Shown here piece by piece: positions 9,213-17,041 of a DNA stretch of 64,000 nucleotides (position 1 is its first letter; each line of letters opens with the position of its first letter). Source of the DNA: Hyphomicrobiales bacterium (GTDB lineage Bacteria > Pseudomonadota > Alphaproteobacteria > Rhizobiales > Rhizobiaceae); contig JAJFHU010000020.1 of the NCBI GenBank assembly GCA_021775455.1, forward strand, positions 1-64,000, given 5' to 3'. Below the pieces are notes generated by a model. The model ran no database searches, was not told the origin of the DNA, and worked only from the letters and a program-made list of their open reading frames with translations. A program made the translations under genes and the position numbers.

Positions 9213-10145
9213 ATGCGTATTCAAGGACTTAGGGTTACTGTTGCAGCACTGTTGCTGCCTTTGGCTGCATGTACTTCCAATGGTGCACCGACGTTCACAA
9301 ATGCCCTGACAATTGCACACAGCAAACCCGAAAATGCTTCTTCCTCAACATCGGAATATTCGATTGAACCGGCGGAGCAAAGCGAACTGCTGCAATTGGG
9401 TGAATCCAACACATTATCGGGAAGCAATGCACAAAGCTCGCCAACGGTGATCGGTGCAGATCTTGCAAGCACACAGTATGCTTCACTGTCAGACGACAAC
9501 CTTGCACCACTTAGGGGCAGCGATCAGGAAGCACTTGCAGCCGATGATTTGGCGCCACCAACACCTGAGGAAATGGCAGAACAACGGGTCGCATTTCTTT
9601 ATCCGCAAGTTGAACATGGCAGATGTCCCGGTGGCTGGGGTACGCAGGCCAAGAAACTTGATGCACATCGGGTAACACCCGGCCATCCCTATTATGTTGA
9701 AATTCGCATGCGACATACGCCGCCGTTTCCTATTGGTCATACCTATACAGCCTATGGAAAATTGGATGAATTCGGTAACAAGGTAGATGAGCATCTGGTG
9801 ATGTTGGCGCCAGTTGGCGGCTATGCAGGCGCGGCGGTGGCAGCGGCTGCACCAATGCCAGCTATTCTTGAGCCAACACCGCCTGACTGCAATATCCAGC
9901 CTGTGGCGGCGTATCGCGTATCCCTGACAGCCCAACAATATGAGAGTTTGCTTTTGGAAATTCAACGCGCAAAAAGAGAGCAGCCGAAGTATCACCTCTT
10001 CGCGTACAACTGTAACCGCTTCACCTCACGCATAACCGAAACAGTAGGCATAAGCGCGCCGAAGAACGAATACTCGTCTTCATTGGTCTACATGTATGAC
10101 ATCATCAAGGAAGATATGGCCAAGCATGGCCGTAGCGATGGTTAG
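9213..10145 (+). CDS. Lipoprotein with possible permuted papain-like (NlpC/P60-superfamily) domain
   Basis: I prefer the ATG at 9213 (310 residues) over 9189 because TGAGG lies 5 bases upstream. The N-terminus is a lipoprotein signal, 'RVTVAALLLPLAAC', with the lipid-acceptor Cys at residue 20. A low-complexity acidic linker follows to about residue 120. The C-terminal part has 'CPGGWGTQAKKL', then GHTYTAYGKLDE and, last, 'HLFAYNCNRFTSRITETVG'. A His before a late 'NC' is the order seen in circularly permuted papain-like folds such as LRAT or PPPDE families, so a hydrolase or acyltransferase is possible; this is an inference from motif order only. Its stop codon overlaps that of the next, convergent gene. 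Confidence 0.65.
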   Translation: MRIQGLRVTVAALLLPLAACTSNGAPTFTNALTIAHSKPENASSSTSEYSIEPAEQSELLQLGESNTLSGSNAQSSPTVIGADLASTQYASLSDDNLAPLRGSDQEALAADDLAPPTPEEMAEQRVAFLYPQVEHGRCPGGWGTQAKKLDAHRVTPGHPYYVEIRMRHTPPFPIGHTYTAYGKLDEFGNKVDEHLVMLAPVGGYAGAAVAAAAPMPAILEPTPPDCNIQPVAAYRVSLTAQQYESLLLEIQRAKREQPKYHLFAYNCNRFTSRITETVGISAPKNEYSSSLVYMYDIIKEDMAKHGRSDG

Positions 10146-11002
10146 GGCGTACGACGGAATTCATAAGCATCCATCGCAAGAAATCCAAATTGAGTGGAAT
10201 CGTGGATTTTCTTCGCCATATATCCCTCACCGGCAGCACCCAGACTGAAGAATATCGGAAGCAAATGATCATCTTCCGGATGATTTTCCATCGCATGGGG
10301 AGCCTCAGACCGGTAATTCAGTAACGCGGCGGTATCGCCTGCGTCCATACGATCATCGAACCAGGAAACGAACTCTTCCACCCACGTTTCCATCTGTTTG
10401 TCTTGTTCAGGGTTTTGGCCTTGTGAAAAAAGAGCCATTAGATTGTGGGTGATGTTACCAGAACCAATCAATAATACGCCCTGCCTTGCAAGAGAGGCCA
10501 ATGCTTGGCCTAACCGGTAATGATAATCAGGCGTTTCATCCGGATCAATTGATACCTGAACCACTGGAATTTCAGCATTTGGATAAATCAGGGATAGAGG
10601 CACCCATGTACCATGATCGAATCCGCGTTTCTCAATGCGTTCAACGGACATTCCAGCAGTTTCAATTAACGAAGCCACTTTCTCGGCGATTTTTGGTTCA
10701 CCTGGCGCCGGATACTGAATTTCATAGAGCTCTTTTTCGAAACCGCGGAAATCATAAATCATCTCTGGTCGATCATCAGTAACAACAGCTGGTCCCTTTG
10801 TTTCAAAATGCGCGGAACATATTACAATCGCTGCTGGTCGGTCGTACCGATTGCCAAGATGTGCCATGAACTCTCGGGCTTCATTCTGGGTAAGAGCCAT
10901 GTTCGGCGCACCATGTGATATAAACAGTGTCGGAAGTCTTGAATTGGATGTGTCAGTGGAAGTCATTCCAGGCTCCATTAAGTTGCAATCGATATGAGGC
11001 AT
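10142..11002 (-). CDS. DODA-type (YgiD-like) LigB-family dioxygenase
   Basis: This 286-residue protein matches the class III extradiol ring-cleavage dioxygenase family (LigB fold) of 4,5-DOPA-dioxygenase type. Metal-ligand and active-site histidines appear in 'LPTLFISHGAPNMAL', 'AIVICSAHFETKGPAV', 'GFDHGTWVPLSLIYP' and 'GSGNITHNL'. Bacterial YgiD members are zinc or iron dependent and cleave catecholic substrates such as L-DOPA in vitro, while the natural substrate is usually unknown. The start is uncertain: an internal ATG (MTSTDTSNSRLPTLF) also fits family length. The 3' end overlaps the lipoprotein gene by four bases. Confidence 0.9.
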   Translation of the reverse strand: MPHIDCNLMEPGMTSTDTSNSRLPTLFISHGAPNMALTQNEAREFMAHLGNRYDRPAAIVICSAHFETKGPAVVTDDRPEMIYDFRGFEKELYEIQYPAPGEPKIAEKVASLIETAGMSVERIEKRGFDHGTWVPLSLIYPNAEIPVVQVSIDPDETPDYHYRLGQALASLARQGVLLIGSGNITHNLMALFSQGQNPEQDKQMETWVEEFVSWFDDRMDAGDTAALLNYRSEAPHAMENHPEDDHLLPIFFSLGAAGEGYMAKKIHDSTQFGFLAMDAYEFRRTP

Positions 11003-11065
11003 TGCAGCGACATATCAAAGCCCTCAAATGAGCGACACACTGTTCACAATTCGGAAATCCCGAAC

Positions 11066-11455
11066 CTACTGCTCGCGCTGGGGTAAACCATCATCAAGTT
11101 CGTAATAGTCACCCTTGTCTGCCACAAAGATATGTTCCTTTAGCGTCAATCCTGTCTTTCCATCAATTGACCCGGCGAGGATCGATGTATAGTCCCTGTC
11201 CTCTGGCCTCCAGAACAATGCGGAGCCGCAAGTTTTGCAAAAACCCCGTTTTGCATCATCGGATGCCGCATACCAGGTGATATTATCTTCCCCACTCACG
11301 GTCAGAGCGTCGTTGGCGCAGTTCGTAGCAGCAAAATAATGACCACTTTGTTTCCGACACTGTCCGCAATGACAAGCAACAACATCGCGCATTTCACCAA
11401 CGACTTCATAAGACACTGCACCGCAGCTGCAGGAACCTTTGGTAATTTTGCTCAT
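11066..11455 (-). CDS. GFA-family zinc protein (glutathione-dependent formaldehyde-activating enzyme-like)
   Basis: I place the start at 11455 because GGAGAAG sits 5 bases upstream, while an in-frame ATG at 11473 lacks one. The protein of about 129 residues has the GFA/CENP-V zinc-binding cysteine sets 'GSCSCGAVSYEV', ACHCGQCRKQSG and 'GFCKTCGSALFW'. The founding member, Gfa, was proposed to speed S-hydroxymethylglutathione formation, but most homologues have unproven functions. It is separated from the upstream DAHP synthase by a terminator, so it should have its own promoter or rely on read-through. Confidence 0.9.
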   Translation of the reverse strand: MSKITKGSCSCGAVSYEVVGEMRDVVACHCGQCRKQSGHYFAATNCANDALTVSGEDNITWYAASDDAKRGFCKTCGSALFWRPEDRDYTSILAGSIDGKTGLTLKEHIFVADKGDYYELDDGLPQREQ

Positions 11456-11471
11456 TGTCACTTCTCCAAAC

Positions 11472-11498
11472 AAAAAGGGCGCCTATCACTAAGCGCCC
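11472..11498 (-). terminator. Rho-independent terminator of the DAHP synthase gene
   Basis: GGGCGC (11477-11482) pairs with GCGCCC (11493-11498) around a 10-nt loop. On the minus strand the hairpin is followed by five T residues (11476-11472), the normal layout of an intrinsic terminator for the gene ending at 11527. It lies just before the ribosome binding site of the GFA gene. Confidence 0.75.
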
Positions 11499-11526
11499 AT
11501 TCTGACAGCTAAATTATAATGCCAGA

Positions 11527-12906
11527 CTATGCACTTGCGGCAATCGCTGGTTCGCCTGCGTCACGATCTTGCTTCAGCAGTTCCGCAATCAAAAACGCAA
11601 GTTCAAGTGCTTGACTTGCGTTAAGTCGTGGATCGCAATGCGTGTGATAGCGATCTGCAAGGTCCTCTTCGGTTACCGCATGAGCCCCACCAGTGCATTC
11701 CGTCACATCCTTGCCTGTCATCTCGAAGTGAACACCGCCTGGGTAAGTTCCCTCAGCCCGATGAACAGCGAAAAATTCCTGAACCTCAGTCAGCACCCGG
11801 TCAAACGGGCGTGTTTTGTATCCACCGGCAGAAACCGTATTGCCATGCATTGGATCACATGACCAGACAACCTTTTTGCCCTCACGCTCAATAGCCCGAA
11901 TAAGATTTGGCAGGTAATCGCCAACTTTTTCGTGCCCAAAACGAGCGATCAGCGTAAGCCTTCCGGCTTCATTTTCCGGGTTGAGAATGTCAGTCAACTT
12001 TACCAATTCTTCAGGGTCCAGGCTCGGTCCGCATTTCATTCCAATTGGATTTTTTACCCCACGACAGAACTCAACATGGGCATGATCAGGTTGACGTGTT
12101 CTATCACCAATCCAGATCATGTGACCTGATGTGGCGTAATGGTCACCTGAGGTTGAATCAATCCGGGCCATTGCCTCTTCATACCCCAGCAACAGGGCTT
12201 CATGGCTTGTATAGAAATCCGTTTCGCGCAAGCGTTGATGCTGCTCTGCAGAAAAGCCGATTGCTTTCATGAAACGCATGGTTTCGCCCAACCGGTCCGC
12301 CAGATCCTGATACCTCTCCGACATTGCACTGTCTTTGACAAAATCCAGCGTCCACTCATGCACATGCTCAAGATTGGCAAATCCACCTTGGGCAAAAGCA
12401 CGAAGCAGGTTCAGCGTTGCAGCCGACTGACGGTAAGCCATTACCTGCCGTTGTGGATCTGGAATACGCTCACCCGGCGTAAAATCAATACCATTGATGA
12501 TGTCACCGCGGTAACTTGGAAGCACCTCACCATCCTTCGTTTCGGTGTCGGAAGAACGTGGCTTGGCAAACTGGCCGGCAATGCGACCGACCTTAACTAC
12601 CGGCTTTGCTGCAGCGTAGGTCAGCACAACAGACATTTGCAGGAACACACGGAAGAAATCGCGAATATTATCCGCTCCGTGCTCAGCGAAGCTCTCAGCG
12701 CAATCCCCGCCCTGAAGCAGGAAGGCATCGCCTTCCGCAACTTCGCCAAGTTGTTGCTTTAACGCACGCGCCTCACCTGCAAAAACCAATGGCGGATAGG
12801 ATGCAAGCCGTTCCTCAACAACCTTGAGAGCGTTTGGATCGGGATATTCCGGAACCTGGACGATTGGTTTTGATCTCCATGAATTCGGTGTCCATTTTTG
12901 TGCCAT
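11527..12906 (-). CDS. aroG: Class II 3-deoxy-7-phosphoheptulonate (DAHP) synthase
   Basis: DAHP synthase joins phosphoenolpyruvate and erythrose 4-phosphate in the first step of the shikimate pathway. This 459-residue protein is the plant-like class II form. It shows '[18 protein letters not shown]' at the start, '[14 protein letters not shown]' (metal-ligand Cys), '[12 protein letters not shown]', '[17 protein letters not shown]', '[14 protein letters not shown]' and '[12 protein letters not shown]'. Length and motifs fit the short alphaproteobacterial class II enzymes. No other aro gene is adjacent. It ends at a strong intrinsic terminator. The symbol follows common usage for this class; other names are in use. 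Confidence 0.96.
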   Translation of the reverse strand: MAQKWTPNSWRSKPIVQVPEYPDPNALKVVEERLASYPPLVFAGEARALKQQLGEVAEGDAFLLQGGDCAESFAEHGADNIRDFFRVFLQMSVVLTYAAAKPVVKVGRIAGQFAKPRSSDTETKDGEVLPSYRGDIINGIDFTPGERIPDPQRQVMAYRQSAATLNLLRAFAQGGFANLEHVHEWTLDFVKDSAMSERYQDLADRLGETMRFMKAIGFSAEQHQRLRETDFYTSHEALLLGYEEAMARIDSTSGDHYATSGHMIWIGDRTRQPDHAHVEFCRGVKNPIGMKCGPSLDPEELVKLTDILNPENEAGRLTLIARFGHEKVGDYLPNLIRAIEREGKKVVWSCDPMHGNTVSAGGYKTRPFDRVLTEVQEFFAVHRAEGTYPGGVHFEMTGKDVTECTGGAHAVTEEDLADRYHTHCDPRLNASQALELAFLIAELLKQDRDAGEPAIAASA

Positions 12907-13066
12907 TGGCTTTACCTGTACTGATACTATTGTTGTTGATGTCTGCGGGAAAGAAATAATCGCTTGCTACGCAGCCTGCATCAAGGCGCGTTATAGCGCC
13001 TGCCGAAATATTTATCCACAGGATTGTGTGCAATTTTTGGAGAGATTTTTTTGGCAAAAATTGCCC

Positions 13067-13195
13067 TCACTCCTTCCGCGTCACCGCAATCAGCGTTGGG
13101 GCGTCGAGTGCTTCATCCGGTGGGCGGTAGGCGATAATGCGGCCGACATCTTCTTCCGGCATTTCAAACGGATGAGGTCGCTTGCATCGTTTCAG
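13067..13195 (-). pseudogene. C-terminal remnant of a decayed gene
   Basis: The 353-bp gap upstream of the DAHP synthase contains a 42-codon minus-strand frame ending in TGA at 13067. It reads '...KRPHPFEMPEEDVGRIIAY' then RPPDEALDAPTLIAV, which looks like the well-formed end of a protein rather than random sequence; codon usage is coding-like. It is cut off by a stop just upstream (13196-13198) and I find no continuation of the gene in any frame to its 5' side. I cannot name the family. It may be the tail of a gene lost by deletion between the DAHP synthase and the TadG-like gene. Confidence 0.45.
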
Positions 13196-13259
13196 TTACA
13201 GGCGGCATTTGAGCCAGAACATTTTTGGTGCTCGTACAAACAATCACAAAATTAAATTT

Positions 13260-14546
13260 CTATTTGGACAAATACACACTGTCATTAACAAGACCTTCCG
13301 GGACAGGAACATCTGTAGCCTCATAGTCAGAATTAAGGTGCAATGTCGGCCCCTCCGCCAGCTCAATGGTTCTCGCGATGATTGCGGTATAGGCAGACTT
13401 GTCTGAAATTGGACCTTCGGAATCAATCTTCAACGTTCCATTTGGAAGATAAATTGTACCCAGCAACAATCTTGCATTATCGCTGGTGATTTGATGCTTT
13501 TCGATCCGGCTTGCGTACCTGCTTTCAAAGACAAGCATGCCGGCCATGACGCCTTTTTTTGGTGCTGTTAAATTGATTGTTGTATTCTTTTTAAAGATCA
13601 GCTTTGCCTTGTTGCCAGCAAGAAAAAATCCTACGTTTTTTCCTTCAAACACAGCATTGTCAGTGACTTCCAGCTTGCCTCCCTTGATCACATAGATGCC
13701 GGGTTTAAGAAAAACAACCGCATTTTTATGAACCTTCAAACCTTTGCAGTAAGTTCCAGGATACAGTGTATGCTTTCCTCTATCGACTTTAAATCCGAAG
13801 TAATTGCAATGGCGAACCATTGGCATCGATCTGCCTGCCAGAGGATCTTCAATTATGGGGCAGTCAGTCATCGGTTCTGGTTCAAAGGAGGCTTTCTTGG
13901 CCCCTTTTACTCCACCCGCAGAACACGTAACACCTGCAATCAGACTTGCATTATCTTCAACCTTGATTGCTTCTTTGTGTTTTGAATTGGAATATACCCC
14001 GCAACCCGGTGCCTCGAGGCTCGCCTTCTTGACGAGATGAATTGTTTTTTTCTTGTTTGTGTCCAAACCGATCATGCAAATCGTGCCTTCTCCAGCAAGT
14101 TTTGCAGTGGCGGATACCCTTATTGGCAGCACGTTTTTTCCGAAGTATTGCATAAGAAAGGGCTTCCAGTAATGGGATACCATTATCTCAACGTCGCCAC
14201 GATCAGTTCCAATTACAACATCAGTATCCGTGACTTCAGGATTTCCAATGCCGCCCAAATTTGAAAAGAAGTAGTTGCTGGCTATCACCTTCAATTCTTC
14301 ATCTTTGGAATTGGCCATACCCAGTTCTTTGGCGGTGGCAAGCACCGCTGAATCTGCCGCCTCCTGCAATGCAGAACGGTTGTATTCCAAAATTGCATAA
14401 TCGAGTGCAATTCCGATTGCCGCAAACAAGGGAGCAGCAAGCAAGGAAGTCATCAAGGCAGCATTGCCCCGACGGTCAAATACAAATTCTAAGATCGCTT
14501 TCAGCACATCTAACCCCACACGCTGGATGTCTAATATTTTCCACAA
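13260..14546 (-). CDS. TadE/TadG-like pseudopilin-associated protein (long TadG type)
   Basis: This 428-residue protein has the TadG-like N-terminus: an RRGNAALMTSLLAAPLF membrane segment (about residues 25-50) followed by 'ALQEAADSAVLATAKELG', as in proteins of Flp/Tad pilus loci. The rest (about 150-420) is rich in short strands with repeats of 'PGTYCKGLKV', 'PGIYVIKGGKLEVTDN' type, suggesting a beta-helical exported domain. Cysteines at 'GEGTICMIGLD' and 'APGCGVY' may form disulphides. No tad/cpa genes are nearby, so it is an orphan. A broken paralogue lies at 24463-25719. The start codon used here is TTG and may be wrong by a few residues. Confidence 0.75.
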   Translation of the reverse strand: MWKILDIQRVGLDVLKAILEFVFDRRGNAALMTSLLAAPLFAAIGIALDYAILEYNRSALQEAADSAVLATAKELGMANSKDEELKVIASNYFFSNLGGIGNPEVTDTDVVIGTDRGDVEIMVSHYWKPFLMQYFGKNVLPIRVSATAKLAGEGTICMIGLDTNKKKTIHLVKKASLEAPGCGVYSNSKHKEAIKVEDNASLIAGVTCSAGGVKGAKKASFEPEPMTDCPIIEDPLAGRSMPMVRHCNYFGFKVDRGKHTLYPGTYCKGLKVHKNAVVFLKPGIYVIKGGKLEVTDNAVFEGKNVGFFLAGNKAKLIFKKNTTINLTAPKKGVMAGMLVFESRYASRIEKHQITSDNARLLLGTIYLPNGTLKIDSEGPISDKSAYTAIIARTIELAEGPTLHLNSDYEATDVPVPEGLVNDSVYLSK

Positions 14547-14740
14547 CGTTCACCTGCGTCAGATGAACTTAATCTAGTTCATTAAAACTAAATCCACGGA
14601 TTCTTTGTAAACGAATTTTCTTAAAATTGAATTAGAAAAACTAATTAATATGCGTATAAAATTGAAACTGGGGATAAAAAAGAGGAATTCAACTATCAAC
14701 ATTGGAAGGTTGGTTGTGCTGTGCACCAAGAACCAACAAG

Positions 14741-15388
14741 TTAGTCCGCATAATAATTCCGAAAATATTCAACATAATGACTTCTTGGTCTAGAGACCAA
14801 ACCGATTGCCGGATGATTGCGCATGGTTTCAATCCAGTTTTGTAGATTTTTCAATTCGGATGAAATCTCAATTCCGCGATATTCTTCGACATCGGCGAAT
14901 CTTTCAAAAAATGGATAGAATGCGAAGTCAGCCAAACTGACTTGTTTGCCCATCCAGTATGGAGAAGAGTGATCCCATTTCGACAAGCCTGCCGTATTCA
15001 TGAACCCTAAGTGATCGAGTAGATCGTTTCGCAGGATTTCGCGTTTTGATCCTTTCGATGACTTCAGGAGATTAAAATATGTCGGCATAAATCGTGTATT
15101 GCAGAAATCAATCCAAAACCTTGCATTCGCACGTTTCCACGGATCAGTCGGAAGCAAAGAAGGATTTGGGCAAATATCTTCAAGATATTCACAAATCACA
15201 CTGCTTTCCCAAATCGATTTGCCATCATGTTTTAGAACCGGCACCCGCTCATATGGTGAAAGTAGCTCTGGAAATTCTGCTTTTTTGGCTAGATTCACCA
15301 GTGAAAGTTCATACTTTATGCCCTTTTCTTCCAGCGCCAGGATGCATCGCATGCAGAATGGGCAATATTCGGTGGCAACAAGAATCAT
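14741..15388 (-). CDS. Glutathione S-transferase family protein
   Basis: The 215-residue protein has an N-terminal thioredoxin-like domain (about 1-78) with 'ATEYCPFCMRCILALEEKGI', 'ERVPVLKHDGKSIWESSVIC' and an all-helical C-terminal domain (about 85-210). The CPFC sequence at the position of the catalytic residue is like Cys-type (omega or beta-like, or SspA-like) glutathione transferases. Substrate is unknown. It stands alone between the TadG-like gene and the divergent nnrS. The fold call is safe, the class is less so. Confidence 0.9.
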   Translation of the reverse strand: MILVATEYCPFCMRCILALEEKGIKYELSLVNLAKKAEFPELLSPYERVPVLKHDGKSIWESSVICEYLEDICPNPSLLPTDPWKRANARFWIDFCNTRFMPTYFNLLKSSKGSKREILRNDLLDHLGFMNTAGLSKWDHSSPYWMGKQVSLADFAFYPFFERFADVEEYRGIEISSELKNLQNWIETMRNHPAIGLVSRPRSHYVEYFRNYYAD

Positions 15389-15696
15389 TGGCTGGAACTA
15401 CAATCCAGTTTCATCATACAGGTACAATATGCTCAATTGAGCTCCCAAAACAAATAAAATGCCCGGCTTTAGACAGAAGCGGCCTGAAAGGCTGATCGGT
15501 TTGAGTCCGCCTCTAGTATCTGATATCGGACATTGATTGGCATTGTCATGATGTCTGAATTTGCTGCAAAAGCCCCTTAATTGCGATCGAGCGCCTCCTG
15601 AATTTTGAGTTATTCAACATATTCCGAAAATTCCAGATCGACCTGTACTGAGTTTATGTGACAATGTTACCGGGTATAGTTGCAATGTGAGGGCTT
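15389..15696. other. Divergent intergenic region upstream of nnrS
   Basis: This 308-bp spacer lies between the divergent glutathione transferase and nnrS genes and encodes nothing I can support. I looked for an NnrR/FNR-type box (TTG-N7-CAA) and found no good one. A TGTGACAATGTTAC sequence at 15657-15670, 27 bp before the ATG, matches 11 of 14 bases of the repeated element in front of the gene at 21544. A GTGAGGG Shine-Dalgarno sits just before the nnrS start. Confidence 0.4.
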
Positions 15697-16878
15697 ATGA
15701 CAGCAACAACATCTGAGCAAATGAGGTCCTGGACGGGGCCAGCAATATTCAGTTTTGGATTCAGGCCCTTCTTTTTGCTGGCCGGAATTTGGGCAGCGCT
15801 AGCCATGGTGCTTTGGATTGCTCAATTAACCGGGCACGGTATCCTGTTTACGGCTTTTGATCCCGTATCTTGGCACGCGCACGAAATGCTCTTTGGCTAT
15901 CTCGGAGCCGTATTGGCCGGTTTTCTGATGACCGCAGTTCCAAATTGGACAGGCCGGATGCCCATTGTTGGCTGGCCGCTAGCGGGATTGGTGTTTTTGT
16001 GGGTTACGGGTAGATTTGCTGTCGCAATATCGGAAGCAGCACCGCTGGCAGCAATGGTTGTGGACCTTACGTTTCCGGTTACTCTGGTTATAGTATTATC
16101 TCGCGAGATCATCGTCGGGCAAAACTGGCGCAATCTTCCAGTGCTGGTGTTGATAATTGTTTTTACCCTGGCAAATTTAGGCTTTCATCTGGTGGGACTG
16201 AACGGTGGTTATGGTGCTGGAGAAATCGGATTTCGGATTGGACTTGCTGTTGCTGTAATGCTGATTTCGCTAATTGGCGGCCGCATCGTGCCAAGTTTTA
16301 CGCGAAACTGGCTGAAGCAACGTAATAGTACCGTTCTGCCAAAACCGTTTGGTTCCGCTGACAAAGCGATACTGGCTTTCAGCCTCGCGATCCTTGTTTT
16401 ATGGTTGCTTCAACCCATGCATCAAGCAACCGGGATTGGGTTGGTGCTCGCTGGACTGATGCACTTTTGGCGGCTGTTACGCTGGGCCGGTCATTTGACC
16501 GGTCGTGAACCTTTGGTCTGGGTACTGCATGCCGGTTATGCTTTTGTGCCATTTGGCTTTGTAATGATGGGGGCGGCTTCCTTGGGGTGGGTTCCACAGG
16601 CAGCAGCACAACATACCTGGATGGCCGGGGCTATCGGTTTGATGACCCTGGCAGTTATGACCCGGGCGAGCCTCGGGCATGCAGGCCGCGCTCTAAAGGC
16701 TACGCGTTCTACTGCGGCAATATATTTGGTTTTGATCGGCTCGGTGATTGCCCGTCTAGTCTATGGTTTTTACCCGGAAATTTCAGAATTTTTGATAATA
16801 GCGGCAGGGTTATGGATCGTGGCCTTTGTTGGATTCACCGTGGTCTATTGGTCCATTCTCGTTCGGCCACGAGCTTGA
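15697..16878 (+). CDS. nnrS: NnrS-family haem-copper membrane protein
   Basis: NnrS is a polytopic inner-membrane protein linked to protection from nitric oxide and nitrosative stress; Rhodobacter NnrS binds haem and copper. This 393-residue copy has about 12 membrane helices and family motifs 'FSFGFRPFFLLAGIWAAL', 'DPVSWHAHEMLFGYLGAV' (likely metal-binding His), 'GFLMTAVPNWTGRMP', 'GGRIVPSFTRNWL' and 'MTRASLGHAGRAL'. No nitrite or NO reductase genes are near, so it probably acts in NO tolerance rather than a full denitrification cluster. The start is well supported by GTGAGGG five bases upstream. Confidence 0.95.
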   Translation: MTATTSEQMRSWTGPAIFSFGFRPFFLLAGIWAALAMVLWIAQLTGHGILFTAFDPVSWHAHEMLFGYLGAVLAGFLMTAVPNWTGRMPIVGWPLAGLVFLWVTGRFAVAISEAAPLAAMVVDLTFPVTLVIVLSREIIVGQNWRNLPVLVLIIVFTLANLGFHLVGLNGGYGAGEIGFRIGLAVAVMLISLIGGRIVPSFTRNWLKQRNSTVLPKPFGSADKAILAFSLAILVLWLLQPMHQATGIGLVLAGLMHFWRLLRWAGHLTGREPLVWVLHAGYAFVPFGFVMMGAASLGWVPQAAAQHTWMAGAIGLMTLAVMTRASLGHAGRALKATRSTAAIYLVLIGSVIARLVYGFYPEISEFLIIAAGLWIVAFVGFTVVYWSILVRPRA

Positions 16879-17041
16879 TGTGTGTTATCGAAATCAACCC
16901 CTGAATTCCGATTTTGGAAAACTGCATGTCCGAATTGGTCGGAAATAGATGTAATTGTTTCTGCATCTGGTGTTTTATCTGAGTTCCGAAGCAGCCAGTC
17001 GCACAAACTGCCTGCTTCTTCTCCAAGCTTGCGTACAGGAT

